From CAYWVO01 sp964461835 (GTDB taxonomy: Bacteria > Zixibacteria > MSB-5A5 > WJJR01 > JAJRUJ01), in contig CAYWVO010000014.1 of assembly GCA_964461835.1 (NCBI GenBank), forward strand, positions 1 through 64,000: a DNA stretch of 64,000 bases, in the 5' to 3' direction. Positions 34,353-42,563 of the stretch are shown here, piece after piece (the stretch's first letter is position 1; every line of letters starts with the position of its first letter). A program made the position numbers and the translations under genes. A model generated the notes under the pieces. It was not told the DNA's origin. It searched no databases and worked only from the letters and a program-made list of their open reading frames with translations.

Positions 34353-34516
34353 CAGAATCGTCGCCGTAGAATGTACCCAACAGCCCATACGCTGCCGATG
34401 AAAAATCCACAATATCGGCAACTCAGCTCCGGCAATCCCGGCCGCTCCGAACGGCCGCCGCGGCGCCGGGTTTTTCCGGCCAAAGACAACAAACGAATCA
34501 GCGTTGTCAGCTTCAT
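34352..34516 (-). CDS. Possible small membrane protein (54 aa) coupled to the MBL gene
   Basis: A 54-codon frame whose stop overlaps the next start as TGATG, the layout of translational coupling. The N-terminal MKLTTLIRLLSLAGKT is followed by a basic, Arg-rich stretch (RRRGGRSERPG), a CRYC pair, and a hydrophobic segment FFIGSVWAVGYIL ending in RRRF. This fits a small single-pass membrane protein with positive flanks. Its own ribosome site is weak. The family is not recognised. Confidence 0.42.
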   Translation of the reverse strand: MKLTTLIRLLSLAGKTRRRGGRSERPGLPELSCRYCGFFIGSVWAVGYILRRRF

Positions 34517-34552
34517 GCCGACATCAAGGATGCAACCAATAAGTACAGCTGA

Positions 34553-35035
34553 TTAACTCTTATAACCAATGGTGCGCAGGAATTTTTTGCGATCCTCGAT
34601 ATCCTCCACTTTCTCCACGCCCACCGGGGTCAGGCCGTCCACGACCCCCAGCACCGCGCGGCCCAGTTCGGTTTCAGTGACAATGACCTCAACCGGATTC
34701 GCTGTCGCACAGAAAATCCGGCACACCTCCGGGCAATCTTTCACGGCATTGAGGATATTGATCGGAAACCCTTCTTTCAGCACGATGAGAAAGGCGTGTC
34801 CCGCAGCAATGCGTTCAATGTTCTTAATCGCCACCTCAGCTGCTTCGGAATCATTGCCCGCGTGCCGGACGAGCCGATGTTGGGATGCTTCGGAAAAGGC
34901 CAAGCCGAATTTTATCGCGGTCGATCCGGACACCAGGATTTCGTACAAATCCTCGACGGTCTTGATGAAATGCGCGTGCCCAAAAATGATATTCCAACCG
35001 TCAGGAAACTCCAACCGAACGTTTTGTAAGTCCAT
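34553..35035 (-). CDS. Adenosine-specific kinase family protein
   Basis: 160 aa from ATG 35035, with GGAG about 6 nt upstream. This start reproduces the usual family beginning and length; 12 more codons are open upstream to 35071. Typical segments are GHAHFIKTVEDLYEILV, IKFGLAFSEASQHRLVRH, GHAFLIVLKEGFPINILN and a nucleotide-related CRIFCATANPVEVIV. Archaeal and bacterial members are annotated as adenosine-specific kinases, but biological roles are little known. It lies between the small membrane frame and the HEAT-repeat lipoprotein. Confidence 0.85.
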   Translation of the reverse strand: MDLQNVRLEFPDGWNIIFGHAHFIKTVEDLYEILVSGSTAIKFGLAFSEASQHRLVRHAGNDSEAAEVAIKNIERIAAGHAFLIVLKEGFPINILNAVKDCPEVCRIFCATANPVEVIVTETELGRAVLGVVDGLTPVGVEKVEDIEDRKKFLRTIGYKS

Positions 35036-35089
35036 GGGGTACTCCACGTATTGTGCCCCGATTCGAACCATGCCGAATGTGGGCAGGTC

Positions 35090-37096
35090 TTACTGCAGGG
35101 CCAATTCACCGGAAATTCGTTCGACTCGAACGATACGATCCAATGGTCGCAGCCGCTTAACGACATCCATTCCCTCAACGACTCTGCCGAATGACGACCA
35201 CCGAAAATCGGAGAACGGTTGGCGAATGAGAGAAATACCAAATTCGCTGCGTGCGTCATGCCCGAGGTTGATGCGCCAGTAGAGAATTCCTCGTTCGAGT
35301 CGACGCATGGTCTGTTCATTGCGCACCGTTTCCAGGCCCGTGCCCCATCCGTCACCGCGCCGGTCACCGATAAAAATCGTTCGCCCGTCATCATGCGGGT
35401 TAACCGGGGAATCATCGTAGAATCCCGCTTCGACATAGTCCAAAAAATGGCGCACCGAGCGCGGCGCTGCATCATCAAACAATTCCACGACAAACGTTCC
35501 TTTCGCAGTCACGACCCTGACACGCGGTCGCGGGGTGTCGGCATGATAGAGGTCGGCATAAGTCACGGCCGTGATGTCTGTTTCAAACGTCCCCACTTCA
35601 TCCCAGCGATTTTCGCGGAATTTTTCCCAGACGGCTGCGGCGTAGTAGCGAACGTGACGGTCAGGATCGTTAATCCCGGCGTTGAAGATTTGTCGCTGGA
35701 CCGGCCCCACCTGCACCGAGGGTGACAAATTGGCGGTCAGGGCCAAAATGGCCATGCGCATGTCCGACCGTTCATCCTGTTGGTGATGCTTGTACAACGT
35801 CAGCAATGAATCAAACGTCAATCGCCCGTTGGCAAACGGCAACACGTTGTAGGCCAGGTACCGCACGAAGGGATCGGGGTCGTTCAACGCGTCCTGAATC
35901 GGCCCCTGAATAGCACCACGAAACGCCAAGGCAGAGCGGACGGCTGCTCCCCGAACCGCCGGCACAGAATCTTGCAGGAGATCTTTGACTACCGCAGTTG
36001 CTTCTTCCGTCAGGCCCCATTTGGGTTGAGCGAAAAACTCTAACTGTTTGGGAACCGCGGCACGTACCGGCCAGGCCGGGTCCTTCGCCAATTGTTTTAG
36101 ATACGGGAGCGACTCATTCTGCAGCGCCCGCATGAACCCGTCCGCTAAGCGCACACGCACGCCGATATCCGGGTGGTCCAGCAGTTTTTCAAACTCCGGC
36201 GCTGCCGATCGCTGCCAATGGTAGCCAACGGCAAAGACTAATTGGGTGAGGATACCGGGATCTTCCATCGAGCGGAGATAGGAATACACGTCCTCCAGCC
36301 GGGTCGTGTCTCGCAGGGCGCCGATCCCCATGACCGCCCCGTAGCGAACATACCGGTTCGGGTGATCCAGCAGTTGCACTAACAACGGTTGGTAGTCGAA
36401 ATCGCCGGCGTTTCCCAGCGCCATGGCGGCTGCGGCGACGACATCCTGTTTGGGATCATCCAGCAATTCCGCAATATCGTCGGCCAACAACGGTGATTTG
36501 AGTCGGGTCAGGGCCTGACATGCATATTCCCGAACCATCGGCTCAGGATCGTCCAGTAAGGCGGCAACTTTCTCTGTGGCATTTCGGTTCACCACTCCTG
36601 CCTGGTACAGCGTTGCCTGGGCGCGGACACGTGGATCGTCATGCTGCAAAAACGTCACGACGCTGTCACCATACTTCTTGGCGTAGAGCCGCCGCAGTGT
36701 CCATAGCAGATATTGGAGGGTGGTCGAATTGGTCTCTGTGAGCGTGTGACGGTAAACCGAGTCGGTTGCTGATTTCTTGCGCAGCGTTCCCAGCGCGAAC
36801 GCCGCCCGTGCCCGTACGATGGTATCCGGATCAGCGAGTGTATTCACCAAGGCGCTGACTGCAAGCGTATCACCAATTCGCGCCGCGGCGAGCGCAGCGC
36901 GCCGGCGGACCGTGGGGTTGTCGTCGGTTAAAAAGGTCAACAACTCGCCGTCGTGGAGCGTGGCCTGGTCCTCCCAGATTGCAATCTGGATCAATTTGCT
37001 CTCATCTACTCCTCCGCCGGAACAGCCACCTATCAGCAATATGCCGAAAATCCCTGACAGGAGAATCACTCGCCGATATCGCTGGAATTTGGTCAC
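35090..37096 (-). CDS. HEAT-repeat lipoprotein with C-terminal cyclophilin-like domain
   Basis: 668 aa. GTG start with GGGAGG 7 nt upstream. The signal ends in the lipobox LIGGC (Cys about 25). Residues about 40-500 are HEAT/PBS-lyase-type helical repeats (LLDDPEPMVREYACQALTRL and similar units). Residues about 520-665 resemble a cyclophilin-type peptidyl-prolyl isomerase: KGTFVVELFDDAAPRSVRHF, GFYDDSPV, FSDFRWSSFGRVVEGMDVV. Several catalytic positions of cyclophilins look changed, so isomerase activity is unsure. Likely an outer-envelope scaffold or chaperone. Confidence 0.85.
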   Translation of the reverse strand: MTKFQRYRRVILLSGIFGILLIGGCSGGGVDESKLIQIAIWEDQATLHDGELLTFLTDDNPTVRRRAALAAARIGDTLAVSALVNTLADPDTIVRARAAFALGTLRKKSATDSVYRHTLTETNSTTLQYLLWTLRRLYAKKYGDSVVTFLQHDDPRVRAQATLYQAGVVNRNATEKVAALLDDPEPMVREYACQALTRLKSPLLADDIAELLDDPKQDVVAAAAMALGNAGDFDYQPLLVQLLDHPNRYVRYGAVMGIGALRDTTRLEDVYSYLRSMEDPGILTQLVFAVGYHWQRSAAPEFEKLLDHPDIGVRVRLADGFMRALQNESLPYLKQLAKDPAWPVRAAVPKQLEFFAQPKWGLTEEATAVVKDLLQDSVPAVRGAAVRSALAFRGAIQGPIQDALNDPDPFVRYLAYNVLPFANGRLTFDSLLTLYKHHQQDERSDMRMAILALTANLSPSVQVGPVQRQIFNAGINDPDRHVRYYAAAVWEKFRENRWDEVGTFETDITAVTYADLYHADTPRPRVRVVTAKGTFVVELFDDAAPRSVRHFLDYVEAGFYDDSPVNPHDDGRTIFIGDRRGDGWGTGLETVRNEQTMRRLERGILYWRINLGHDARSEFGISLIRQPFSDFRWSSFGRVVEGMDVVKRLRPLDRIVRVERISGELALQ

Positions 37097-37198
37097 GTAT
37101 CTACCTCCCTGTATCTCTGGTCATTGGCACCAATTATACACATTCATAACCCCGATGGGAATATGCCGTTGAAGAAAAGTCACGCCGCAAACACCGAG

Positions 37199-37849
37199 TC
37201 ACTGGCGCCGCGATGGGCAGAGCTCGGCGATGGGGCAGGCGCCGCATTTCGGAGTCCGGGCCCGGCAGATTTGCTGCCCGTGAAAAATGAAACGATGCGA
37301 AAAATCAATCCACTCATCTTTAGGTAGCACCTTTATCAGATCTGCCTCAATTTTCACCGGATCGTCCTTGTTGGTCAGTTTTAGCCGTTTGGCCAGACGA
37401 CGCACATGGGTGTCGACCACCACCCCCGAGGCAATACCGAAGGCGGCACCCAATACTACATTGGCCGTTTTCCGCCCGATACCCGGCAAGGCGACCAATT
37501 CGTCCATTGTCTGTGGCACCCGGCCACCATGCGTTTCCAGCAATGCCCGGCAGCAACCCTGAATACTCTTCGCCTTGTTGCGGAAAAAACCGGTCGGACG
37601 GATGTCTGCCTCCAATTCCGCCTGATCTACTGCGACATAATCAGCTGCGGATTCGTACTTTTTGAACAGCGTCTCGGTCACGGCGTTGACTCGTTCATCC
37701 GTACACTGTGCCGAGAGGATCGTGGCAACCAGCAACTGGAGCGGCGACCGATGAGCTAACGCGGTTTTGGCTTCCGGGCAGGTTCGTGCCAGGATTGCAT
37801 TAATTCGAGCAAGGCGTTTCTTGCGCGCAGCGAGTGATTCTTGGGGCAT
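37199..37849 (-). CDS. nth: Endonuclease III
   Basis: 216-aa base-excision-repair DNA glycosylase/AP lyase acting on oxidised pyrimidines. The helix-hairpin-helix LPGIGRKTANVVLG carries the catalytic Lys. The catalytic Asp is in VVVDTHVRRLAKRL. The 4Fe-4S ligands are Cys-X6-Cys-X2-Cys-X5-Cys in CRARTPKCGACPIAELC near the C-terminus. N-terminal SAQCTDERVN is standard. Confidence 0.97.
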   Translation of the reverse strand: MPQESLAARKKRLARINAILARTCPEAKTALAHRSPLQLLVATILSAQCTDERVNAVTETLFKKYESAADYVAVDQAELEADIRPTGFFRNKAKSIQGCCRALLETHGGRVPQTMDELVALPGIGRKTANVVLGAAFGIASGVVVDTHVRRLAKRLKLTNKDDPVKIEADLIKVLPKDEWIDFSHRFIFHGQQICRARTPKCGACPIAELCPSRRQ

Positions 37850-37906
37850 GGATTTACTCCGGCGTCAACCAGATGGCAGGATTGTCAGACATCGCGCAGA
37901 AAGCAA

Positions 37907-39229
37907 TCAATCAAAACTCGTGTGGGTGACTTTGCCGCCGCACAGTGTCAACTTGACTCGCCCCAACAACTTCCAGCCAATAAACGGCGAATTGCACGAG
38001 CGAGAATGGAATTCATCACGTTTGACTTCCCATGATTCCTGCGGGTCAAAAACCGTGATATCCGCCGGCCCGCCTTCGCGTAACTCGCCGCCGGGAATGT
38101 TGACGACACGTGCCGGTGCGCAAGTCATCAATTTGATGATTTGCGGCCAGTCGAAGTTATTCTCTCTGACCAAAACTTTACCCGCGAGGCCCAGAGCGGT
38201 CTCCAGGCCAATCATGCCCGGGGGAGCGATATTGAACTCGGTATCCTTTTCCTGTACCGCATGCGGTGCGTGATCAGTGGCAATACAATCAATAATGCCG
38301 TCCGCTAACCCGGCAATAATCGCTCGCCGGTCCCGCTCGGTGCGTAACGGTGGGTTGACACGGAGGTTTGTATCAAATGATTCGGCGATGGCGGCATCGA
38401 TCAGCGAGAAATGATGTGGTGTCGCCTCCGCGGTCACCGTTACCCCATCGCGTTTTGCGCGCTTGATCAGTTTCACCGATCCGGCACTTGAGATGTGGGC
38501 CAGATGCAATCGCGCACCCGTGAACGCCGCCAGTTGGATATCGCGGGAGACTACAATCTCTTCCGCCGCAGCCGGCCGACCACTCATGCCCAATCGTGTC
38601 GAAACTGCTCCCTCATGCATTAACCCGTCCCCACACAACGTCTCGTCCTCGCAGTGCGAAATGACCGGGATATCAAACATGCGCACATATTCCATTGCCC
38701 GGCGTTGTACTTCTGCCGAGGCCACGGAGCGGCCGTCCTCGGAAATGGCAATCGCACCGACGGAGACCATATCCCCGATTTCGGTGAGATGCTGCCCTCT
38801 TTGCCCCTGAGTAACTGCACCGATCGGACAGACCCGACAGGCCGCGCCCCGCGCCTGATCGATAACAAATTGGACCGTTTCCTGATCGTCAATTGGGGGA
38901 TCGGTGTTGGGCATACAGCAGACGGAAGTAAATCCTCCGGCAGCGGCGGCACGGGCGCCGGACTGAATCGTCTCCTCGTCTTCGCGACCGGGTTCACGCA
39001 GATGGACATGCAAATCAACAAATCCGGGTGAGACAATCAAACCACGAACATCCACGACTCCCGGCGCTTCCAAGGCGTCCCCTTTGAGCAGTTCTTTTTT
39101 GTGGATTTCAATGCGCTCGATGTTCCCACCTTTAAGATAGACATCCCCCGGGCAATCCAGGTCACTGGCGGGGTCAATAATGCGGCCGCCTGCCAGCACT
39201 TTCACTGATCGGGGAATTCGTCGTTTCAT
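37907..39229 (-). CDS. pyrC: Dihydroorotase
   Basis: Cyclises carbamoyl-aspartate to dihydroorotate. 440 aa from ATG 39229, which has GAGGA 9 nt upstream and lies 5 bp after the pyrB stop. It is the class I, longer form: metal-site HVHLREPG, the CCMPNTDP substrate loop, ISHCEDE, HLAHISSAG and IATDHAPHA. C-terminal ADITVFDP is usual. Forms an operon with pyrB and pyrR for the early pyrimidine steps. Confidence 0.97.
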   Translation of the reverse strand: MKRRIPRSVKVLAGGRIIDPASDLDCPGDVYLKGGNIERIEIHKKELLKGDALEAPGVVDVRGLIVSPGFVDLHVHLREPGREDEETIQSGARAAAAGGFTSVCCMPNTDPPIDDQETVQFVIDQARGAACRVCPIGAVTQGQRGQHLTEIGDMVSVGAIAISEDGRSVASAEVQRRAMEYVRMFDIPVISHCEDETLCGDGLMHEGAVSTRLGMSGRPAAAEEIVVSRDIQLAAFTGARLHLAHISSAGSVKLIKRAKRDGVTVTAEATPHHFSLIDAAIAESFDTNLRVNPPLRTERDRRAIIAGLADGIIDCIATDHAPHAVQEKDTEFNIAPPGMIGLETALGLAGKVLVRENNFDWPQIIKLMTCAPARVVNIPGGELREGGPADITVFDPQESWEVKRDEFHSRSCNSPFIGWKLLGRVKLTLCGGKVTHTSFD

Positions 39230-39234
39230 AGTTG

Positions 39235-40263
39235 TTATCCTCGCGTTGCCGTCTCGCCACCACACAGCAGGTACAACACCGCCATGCGCACCGCCAGACC
39301 GTTGGTCACCTGGGAGAGAATAACCGAATTTGCCCCGTCCGCCACATCGGGTGTTATTTCGACACCCCGGTTCATCGGGCCGGGATGCATAACAATCACG
39401 TTTCGCCGTGCTCGCTTCAAGCGTTCGGCATTTAAACCGAACAGTAGCGTGTATTCCCGGAGCGAGGGCAGTAACGCCCCGGACTGCCGTTCCCGTTGAA
39501 TGCGCAGCACATTGACTGCATCAACACCCTCTAAGGCCTGGTCCAAGTTGAAATACACCTCAACCCCCAAGAGCTGCAAATCGACGGGAATCAAGGTGGG
39601 CGGTCCGCACACCCGCACATTGGCGCCCAGCGTGACCAAGCCGAAAATATTGGATCGCGCCACCCGGCTGTGGGCGATATCGCCGACGATCAAGACGGTA
39701 CGACCGCGTAAATCGCCCAGTCGCTCCCACAGCGTGAAAATGTCCAGCAACCCTTGCGTGGGGTGTTCATGCGCACCGTCTCCCGCATTAATCACGATCG
39801 AATTGCAGCTCCGGACAAGGTAGTGTGCAGCGCCCGGCGAGCGGTGACGAATCACGACCACATCAGTTTTCATTGCTTCGATATTATTGATCGTATCTTT
39901 CAGCGACTCACCTTTTTGCACCGACGAGGCAGACGTCGTAAAACTGACCACGTCCGCCGAAAGACGTTTTTCCGCCAGTTCGAACGAAATCCGGGTCCGC
40001 GTCGAGGGTTCGTAGAAGAGATTGACCACGGTCATACCGCGTAACGGCGGTACTTTCTTGACCGGCCGTTCAAGGATTTCTTTAAAGGTTACCGCGGTCT
40101 CCAGGATCAATTGAATGTCATCGGCGGGGATGCCCTCCAACCCCAAGAGGTGTGGGTTGGTCAACCGAGCGCTTCGTCGCGTCCGGGAGGGTTCCTGGCG
40201 CGCAGAAGACCGCTTCACTCTCCGTCGAGAACGTTTATCTGTTTTCGATGACGCCCTTTCCAT
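39235..40263 (-). CDS. pyrB: Aspartate carbamoyltransferase catalytic subunit
   Basis: Condenses carbamoyl phosphate with aspartate. Carbamoyl-phosphate loop STRTRISFE, plus HRSPGAAHYLV, NAGDGAHEHPTQGLLDI, and the aspartate-site PGPMNRGVE are intact. The predicted product has 342 aa with about 34 extra N-terminal residues very rich in Arg, Lys and Ser before the normal start at HLLGLEGIP. No ATG exists in that stretch, and the ATG at 40263 has only a weak ribosome site, so an internal TTG/GTG start is possible. No pyrI regulatory subunit is adjacent. Confidence 0.95.
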   Translation of the reverse strand: MERASSKTDKRSRRRVKRSSARQEPSRTRRSARLTNPHLLGLEGIPADDIQLILETAVTFKEILERPVKKVPPLRGMTVVNLFYEPSTRTRISFELAEKRLSADVVSFTTSASSVQKGESLKDTINNIEAMKTDVVVIRHRSPGAAHYLVRSCNSIVINAGDGAHEHPTQGLLDIFTLWERLGDLRGRTVLIVGDIAHSRVARSNIFGLVTLGANVRVCGPPTLIPVDLQLLGVEVYFNLDQALEGVDAVNVLRIQRERQSGALLPSLREYTLLFGLNAERLKRARRNVIVMHPGPMNRGVEITPDVADGANSVILSQVTNGLAVRMAVLYLLCGGETATRG

Positions 40264-40293
40264 GGCCAGGCCGATTTCTGCAATCCGGTGGGT

Positions 40294-40890
40294 TTAAAAA
40301 TCCATATCGATTATGGTGCCGTCTTTTTTCTTTTTGGTTTTCTTCCGCCCGGTGGGCCGGACAATGACTACCAGATCGGTGGTATCGATTTCCTGCAATC
40401 GGACATCGACCTGTTCGTTGGTTGCCGTGGGGATGTTCTTGCCGACAAAATCCGCACGGATCGGCAATTCCCGGTGGCCGCGATCAATTAGGACGGCCAG
40501 CTGAATCGCCCTGGGGCGGCCCAGGTCCGTCAACGCATCTAACGCCGACCGAATCGTTCGCCCGGTGTACAACACATCATCAACCAGCACAACCACTTTA
40601 CCGGTAATATCAAAAAGGATATCCGTCCGTTGAACAACGGGCTGATCGAACGCTGTCTTAAAATCATCGCGATAAAAGGAGATATCGAGGTATCCCACTG
40701 GCGGCCGCACTTTTTCGACCTGCTCAATTGCGTCCGCGATGCGGTCGGCAATCGGCCCCCCTCGCGTCTTAATGCCGATGATCACCAGGTTTTTGGCGCC
40801 GCGGTTGCGCTCGACGATTTCATGGCCGATGCGAATGATCGTGCGACGAATTGTCGCGGAGTCCATTATTTTTTGACGCGCTGCCCCCAT
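40294..40890 (-). CDS. pyrR: PyrR: pyrimidine operon regulator/uracil phosphoribosyltransferase
   Basis: 198 aa from ATG 40890 (a GTG codon is directly upstream). PRPP motif VVLVDDVLYTGRTIRSAL is intact. IIGIKTRGGPIADRIADAIE and VGYLDISFYRDDF are characteristic of PyrR. In Bacillus it binds pyr mRNA in a UMP-dependent way. Here it is the first gene of pyrR-pyrB-pyrC, 30 bp before pyrB. The C-terminal KKTKKKKDGTI tail is basic. The short predicted leader leaves no room for a canonical attenuator ahead of pyrR. Confidence 0.94.
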   Translation of the reverse strand: MGAARQKIMDSATIRRTIIRIGHEIVERNRGAKNLVIIGIKTRGGPIADRIADAIEQVEKVRPPVGYLDISFYRDDFKTAFDQPVVQRTDILFDITGKVVVLVDDVLYTGRTIRSALDALTDLGRPRAIQLAVLIDRGHRELPIRADFVGKNIPTATNEQVDVRLQEIDTTDLVVIVRPTGRKKTKKKKDGTIIDMDF

Positions 40891-40923
40891 CACCTAACCA
40901 CCTAATATCTTACCTTTGTTGGC

Positions 40924-40952
40924 AGTATACGTGTGCGTTCTCTGTAGGTCAT
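40924..40952 (-). promoter_or_regulatory. Likely pyrRBC promoter
   Basis: On the minus strand a -35-like ATGACC (40947-40952) is 17 nt from a -10 TATACT (40924-40929). This would start transcription about 25 nt before the pyrR ATG. Four of six and five of six consensus bases match. The site is a sequence match only. Confidence 0.4.
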
Positions 40953-41214
40953 GGTCTTGCGGTACCTCAGTTACCTTTCCCGACCTCACCGGATCGGCTT
41001 AAAAGGCCGTGGCCAGTGTAGTAACCAAGTGCCGGTCAGGTCAACACTTTTCCCCTGCCGCGCCGAACCCGCCGCATTGTGCTTGACTTTACCCGATGAT
41101 TTTGCTTCGTGTTCAACCAGTTGTGAGCGGGGGCCGAGGATGATTTCTGCCAAAAATATTTTGCCGCCCCGCGTGTAAAGAACACAGACAATGACACATA
41201 GCTGAGGAGGAGGT

Positions 41215-42018
41215 ATGTCGCGCAAAGCAAAACTCTGGATTTTGGTCCCGCTGCTGCTCTTGATCATCGGTTGTGGAACCAATATCCCGTCCGGCCACCA
41301 CGGGGTGAAGTACAAACGCTTTAGTGACGGCACGGAGATGGGTAAAATTTACCCGGAAGGATTTAACTGGCATTTCCCGTGGAACTCCATGTTCGTGTAC
41401 AAGACCCAAATTTCCGAGCAAAAAGAGGATATCACGGTGCTGTCGGCGGACGGGGCCACGATTCAATTGGAGTTGTCGGTCTGGTACCGCCCCATTCCCA
41501 TGCATCTCGATAGTCTACAAGTGAATATCGGACCGGACTACTATGACCGCATTATCGCACCGGCACTCCGTGGTGAGGGACGGCGCATCGCCGGCCAGTA
41601 CAAGCCGGAAGAAATTTACTCGAGCAAACGCGAGCAAATTGCCAAGGGACTGCTGGAGGCGATGCAGTCATTGATGAGTGACAAGTTCATTAATATCGAA
41701 AACGTGATCTTCCGCAATGTCATTCTCCCGCTGAAGATCACCAACGCGATTGATGAAAAACTTTCGGCGCAGCAGGAAGCGCAGCGGATGGAGTTTATCC
41801 TGCAGCGAGAGGAGCAGGAAGCCGAGCGGAAACGCATTGAAGCACAGGGGATTGCCGATTTCCAAGAAATCGTCTCCTCCGGGCTGAGTCCCATGCTGCT
41901 GCAATGGAAAGGAATTGAATCTACCGAGAAGCTCGCCGAATCGCAAAACGCCAAAATCGTCATTATCGGCAACTCCAAGGATGGCTTGCCGCTTATTCTC
42001 GGCGGATACGACAAGTAG
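41215..42018 (+). CDS. SPFH/prohibitin-family lipoprotein
   Basis: 267 aa. The N-terminal signal ends in the lipobox LIIGC (Cys about 19). An SPFH/Band-7 domain follows (about 25-200): GHHGVKYKRFSDGTEMG, YPEGFNWHFPW, QEDITVLSADG-like strands, and VIFRNVILPLKITNAIDEKL. A charged coiled-coil helix rich in Glu and Arg (QEAQRMEFILQREEQEAERK) precedes IVIIGNSKDGLPLIL. Such proteins form membrane-associated cages that organise proteases or lipids. GAGGAGGAGG precedes the ATG. Usually membrane-spanning; a lipid anchor is a known bacterial variant. Confidence 0.87.
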   Translation: MSRKAKLWILVPLLLLIIGCGTNIPSGHHGVKYKRFSDGTEMGKIYPEGFNWHFPWNSMFVYKTQISEQKEDITVLSADGATIQLELSVWYRPIPMHLDSLQVNIGPDYYDRIIAPALRGEGRRIAGQYKPEEIYSSKREQIAKGLLEAMQSLMSDKFINIENVIFRNVILPLKITNAIDEKLSAQQEAQRMEFILQREEQEAERKRIEAQGIADFQEIVSSGLSPMLLQWKGIESTEKLAESQNAKIVIIGNSKDGLPLILGGYDK

Positions 42019-42030
42019 TGTTCTCTAAAA

Positions 42031-42065
42031 TGGGGCCGTCCGGATTTTGACATCCGGCGGCCCCA
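42031..42065. terminator. Strong hairpin after the SPFH gene
   Basis: TGGGGCCG (42031-42038) pairs with CGGCCCCA (42058-42065) and CCGGAT (42040-42045) with ATCCGG (42052-42057), giving a 14-bp stem with one bulged base and a 6-nt loop. It starts 12 nt past the stop codon. No T-run follows on the plus strand and only TTTT on the minus, so it may be an intrinsic terminator without a strong tract or an mRNA-stabilising hairpin. Confidence 0.55.
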
Positions 42066-42248
42066 AAGGTCCAGCGCATCGGCTTACCAATCGATTTCCC
42101 CTAACATCCTGACAACAACAATCCCGCGTCTTTGAGTATCACTGGAGGAAGCTTGACAAGTTTGGGGCGCCTAACTTTATTGTGCGTTTCCAAAACCGAC
42201 GGCCGTTGGTACCTGCCGTCCCTGACCGGGTAGTAAGCGGGGTAATCC

Positions 42249-42563
42249 ATGAGACTTTTCTCATTACGATCGGGCGCAGACGGTTGGGGTGGACGCGGCA
42301 GACGACGCCGACATCGGCAGTGCCGCAGGGGCGGCCCGACCCTTGCAGAAATCGGCAACGGGGGATGTTTCAAAGTCACTCGCCTGGCCGCGACCGGGGA
42401 AATCCGGCAGCGACTCATTGATATGGGGTTCATTCGGGGCGCTACCGGCCGTGTCTTGCGGGCAGCATTGCTCGGTGATCCGATCGAGCTGCAAATGCCG
42501 GGCTACAAGGTGTCACTACGCCGGTCAGAGGCGCGCAATATTTTTGTTGAGGAAATTGCATGA
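42249..42563 (+). CDS. feoA: FeoA ferrous iron transport protein
   Basis: 104-aa SH3-like cytoplasmic partner of FeoB. The core runs from about residue 30: ATGEIRQRLIDMGFIRGATG, DPIELQMPGYKVSLRRSEA. FeoA is usually about 75 aa; here the N-terminus has an extra 30 residues rich in Gly and Arg (GWGGRGRRRRHRQCRRGG). GGGGTAA precedes the ATG, so the extension looks real. The stop overlaps the feoB ATG, typical of feoAB. Confidence 0.9.
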   Translation: MRLFSLRSGADGWGGRGRRRRHRQCRRGGPTLAEIGNGGCFKVTRLAATGEIRQRLIDMGFIRGATGRVLRAALLGDPIELQMPGYKVSLRRSEARNIFVEEIA

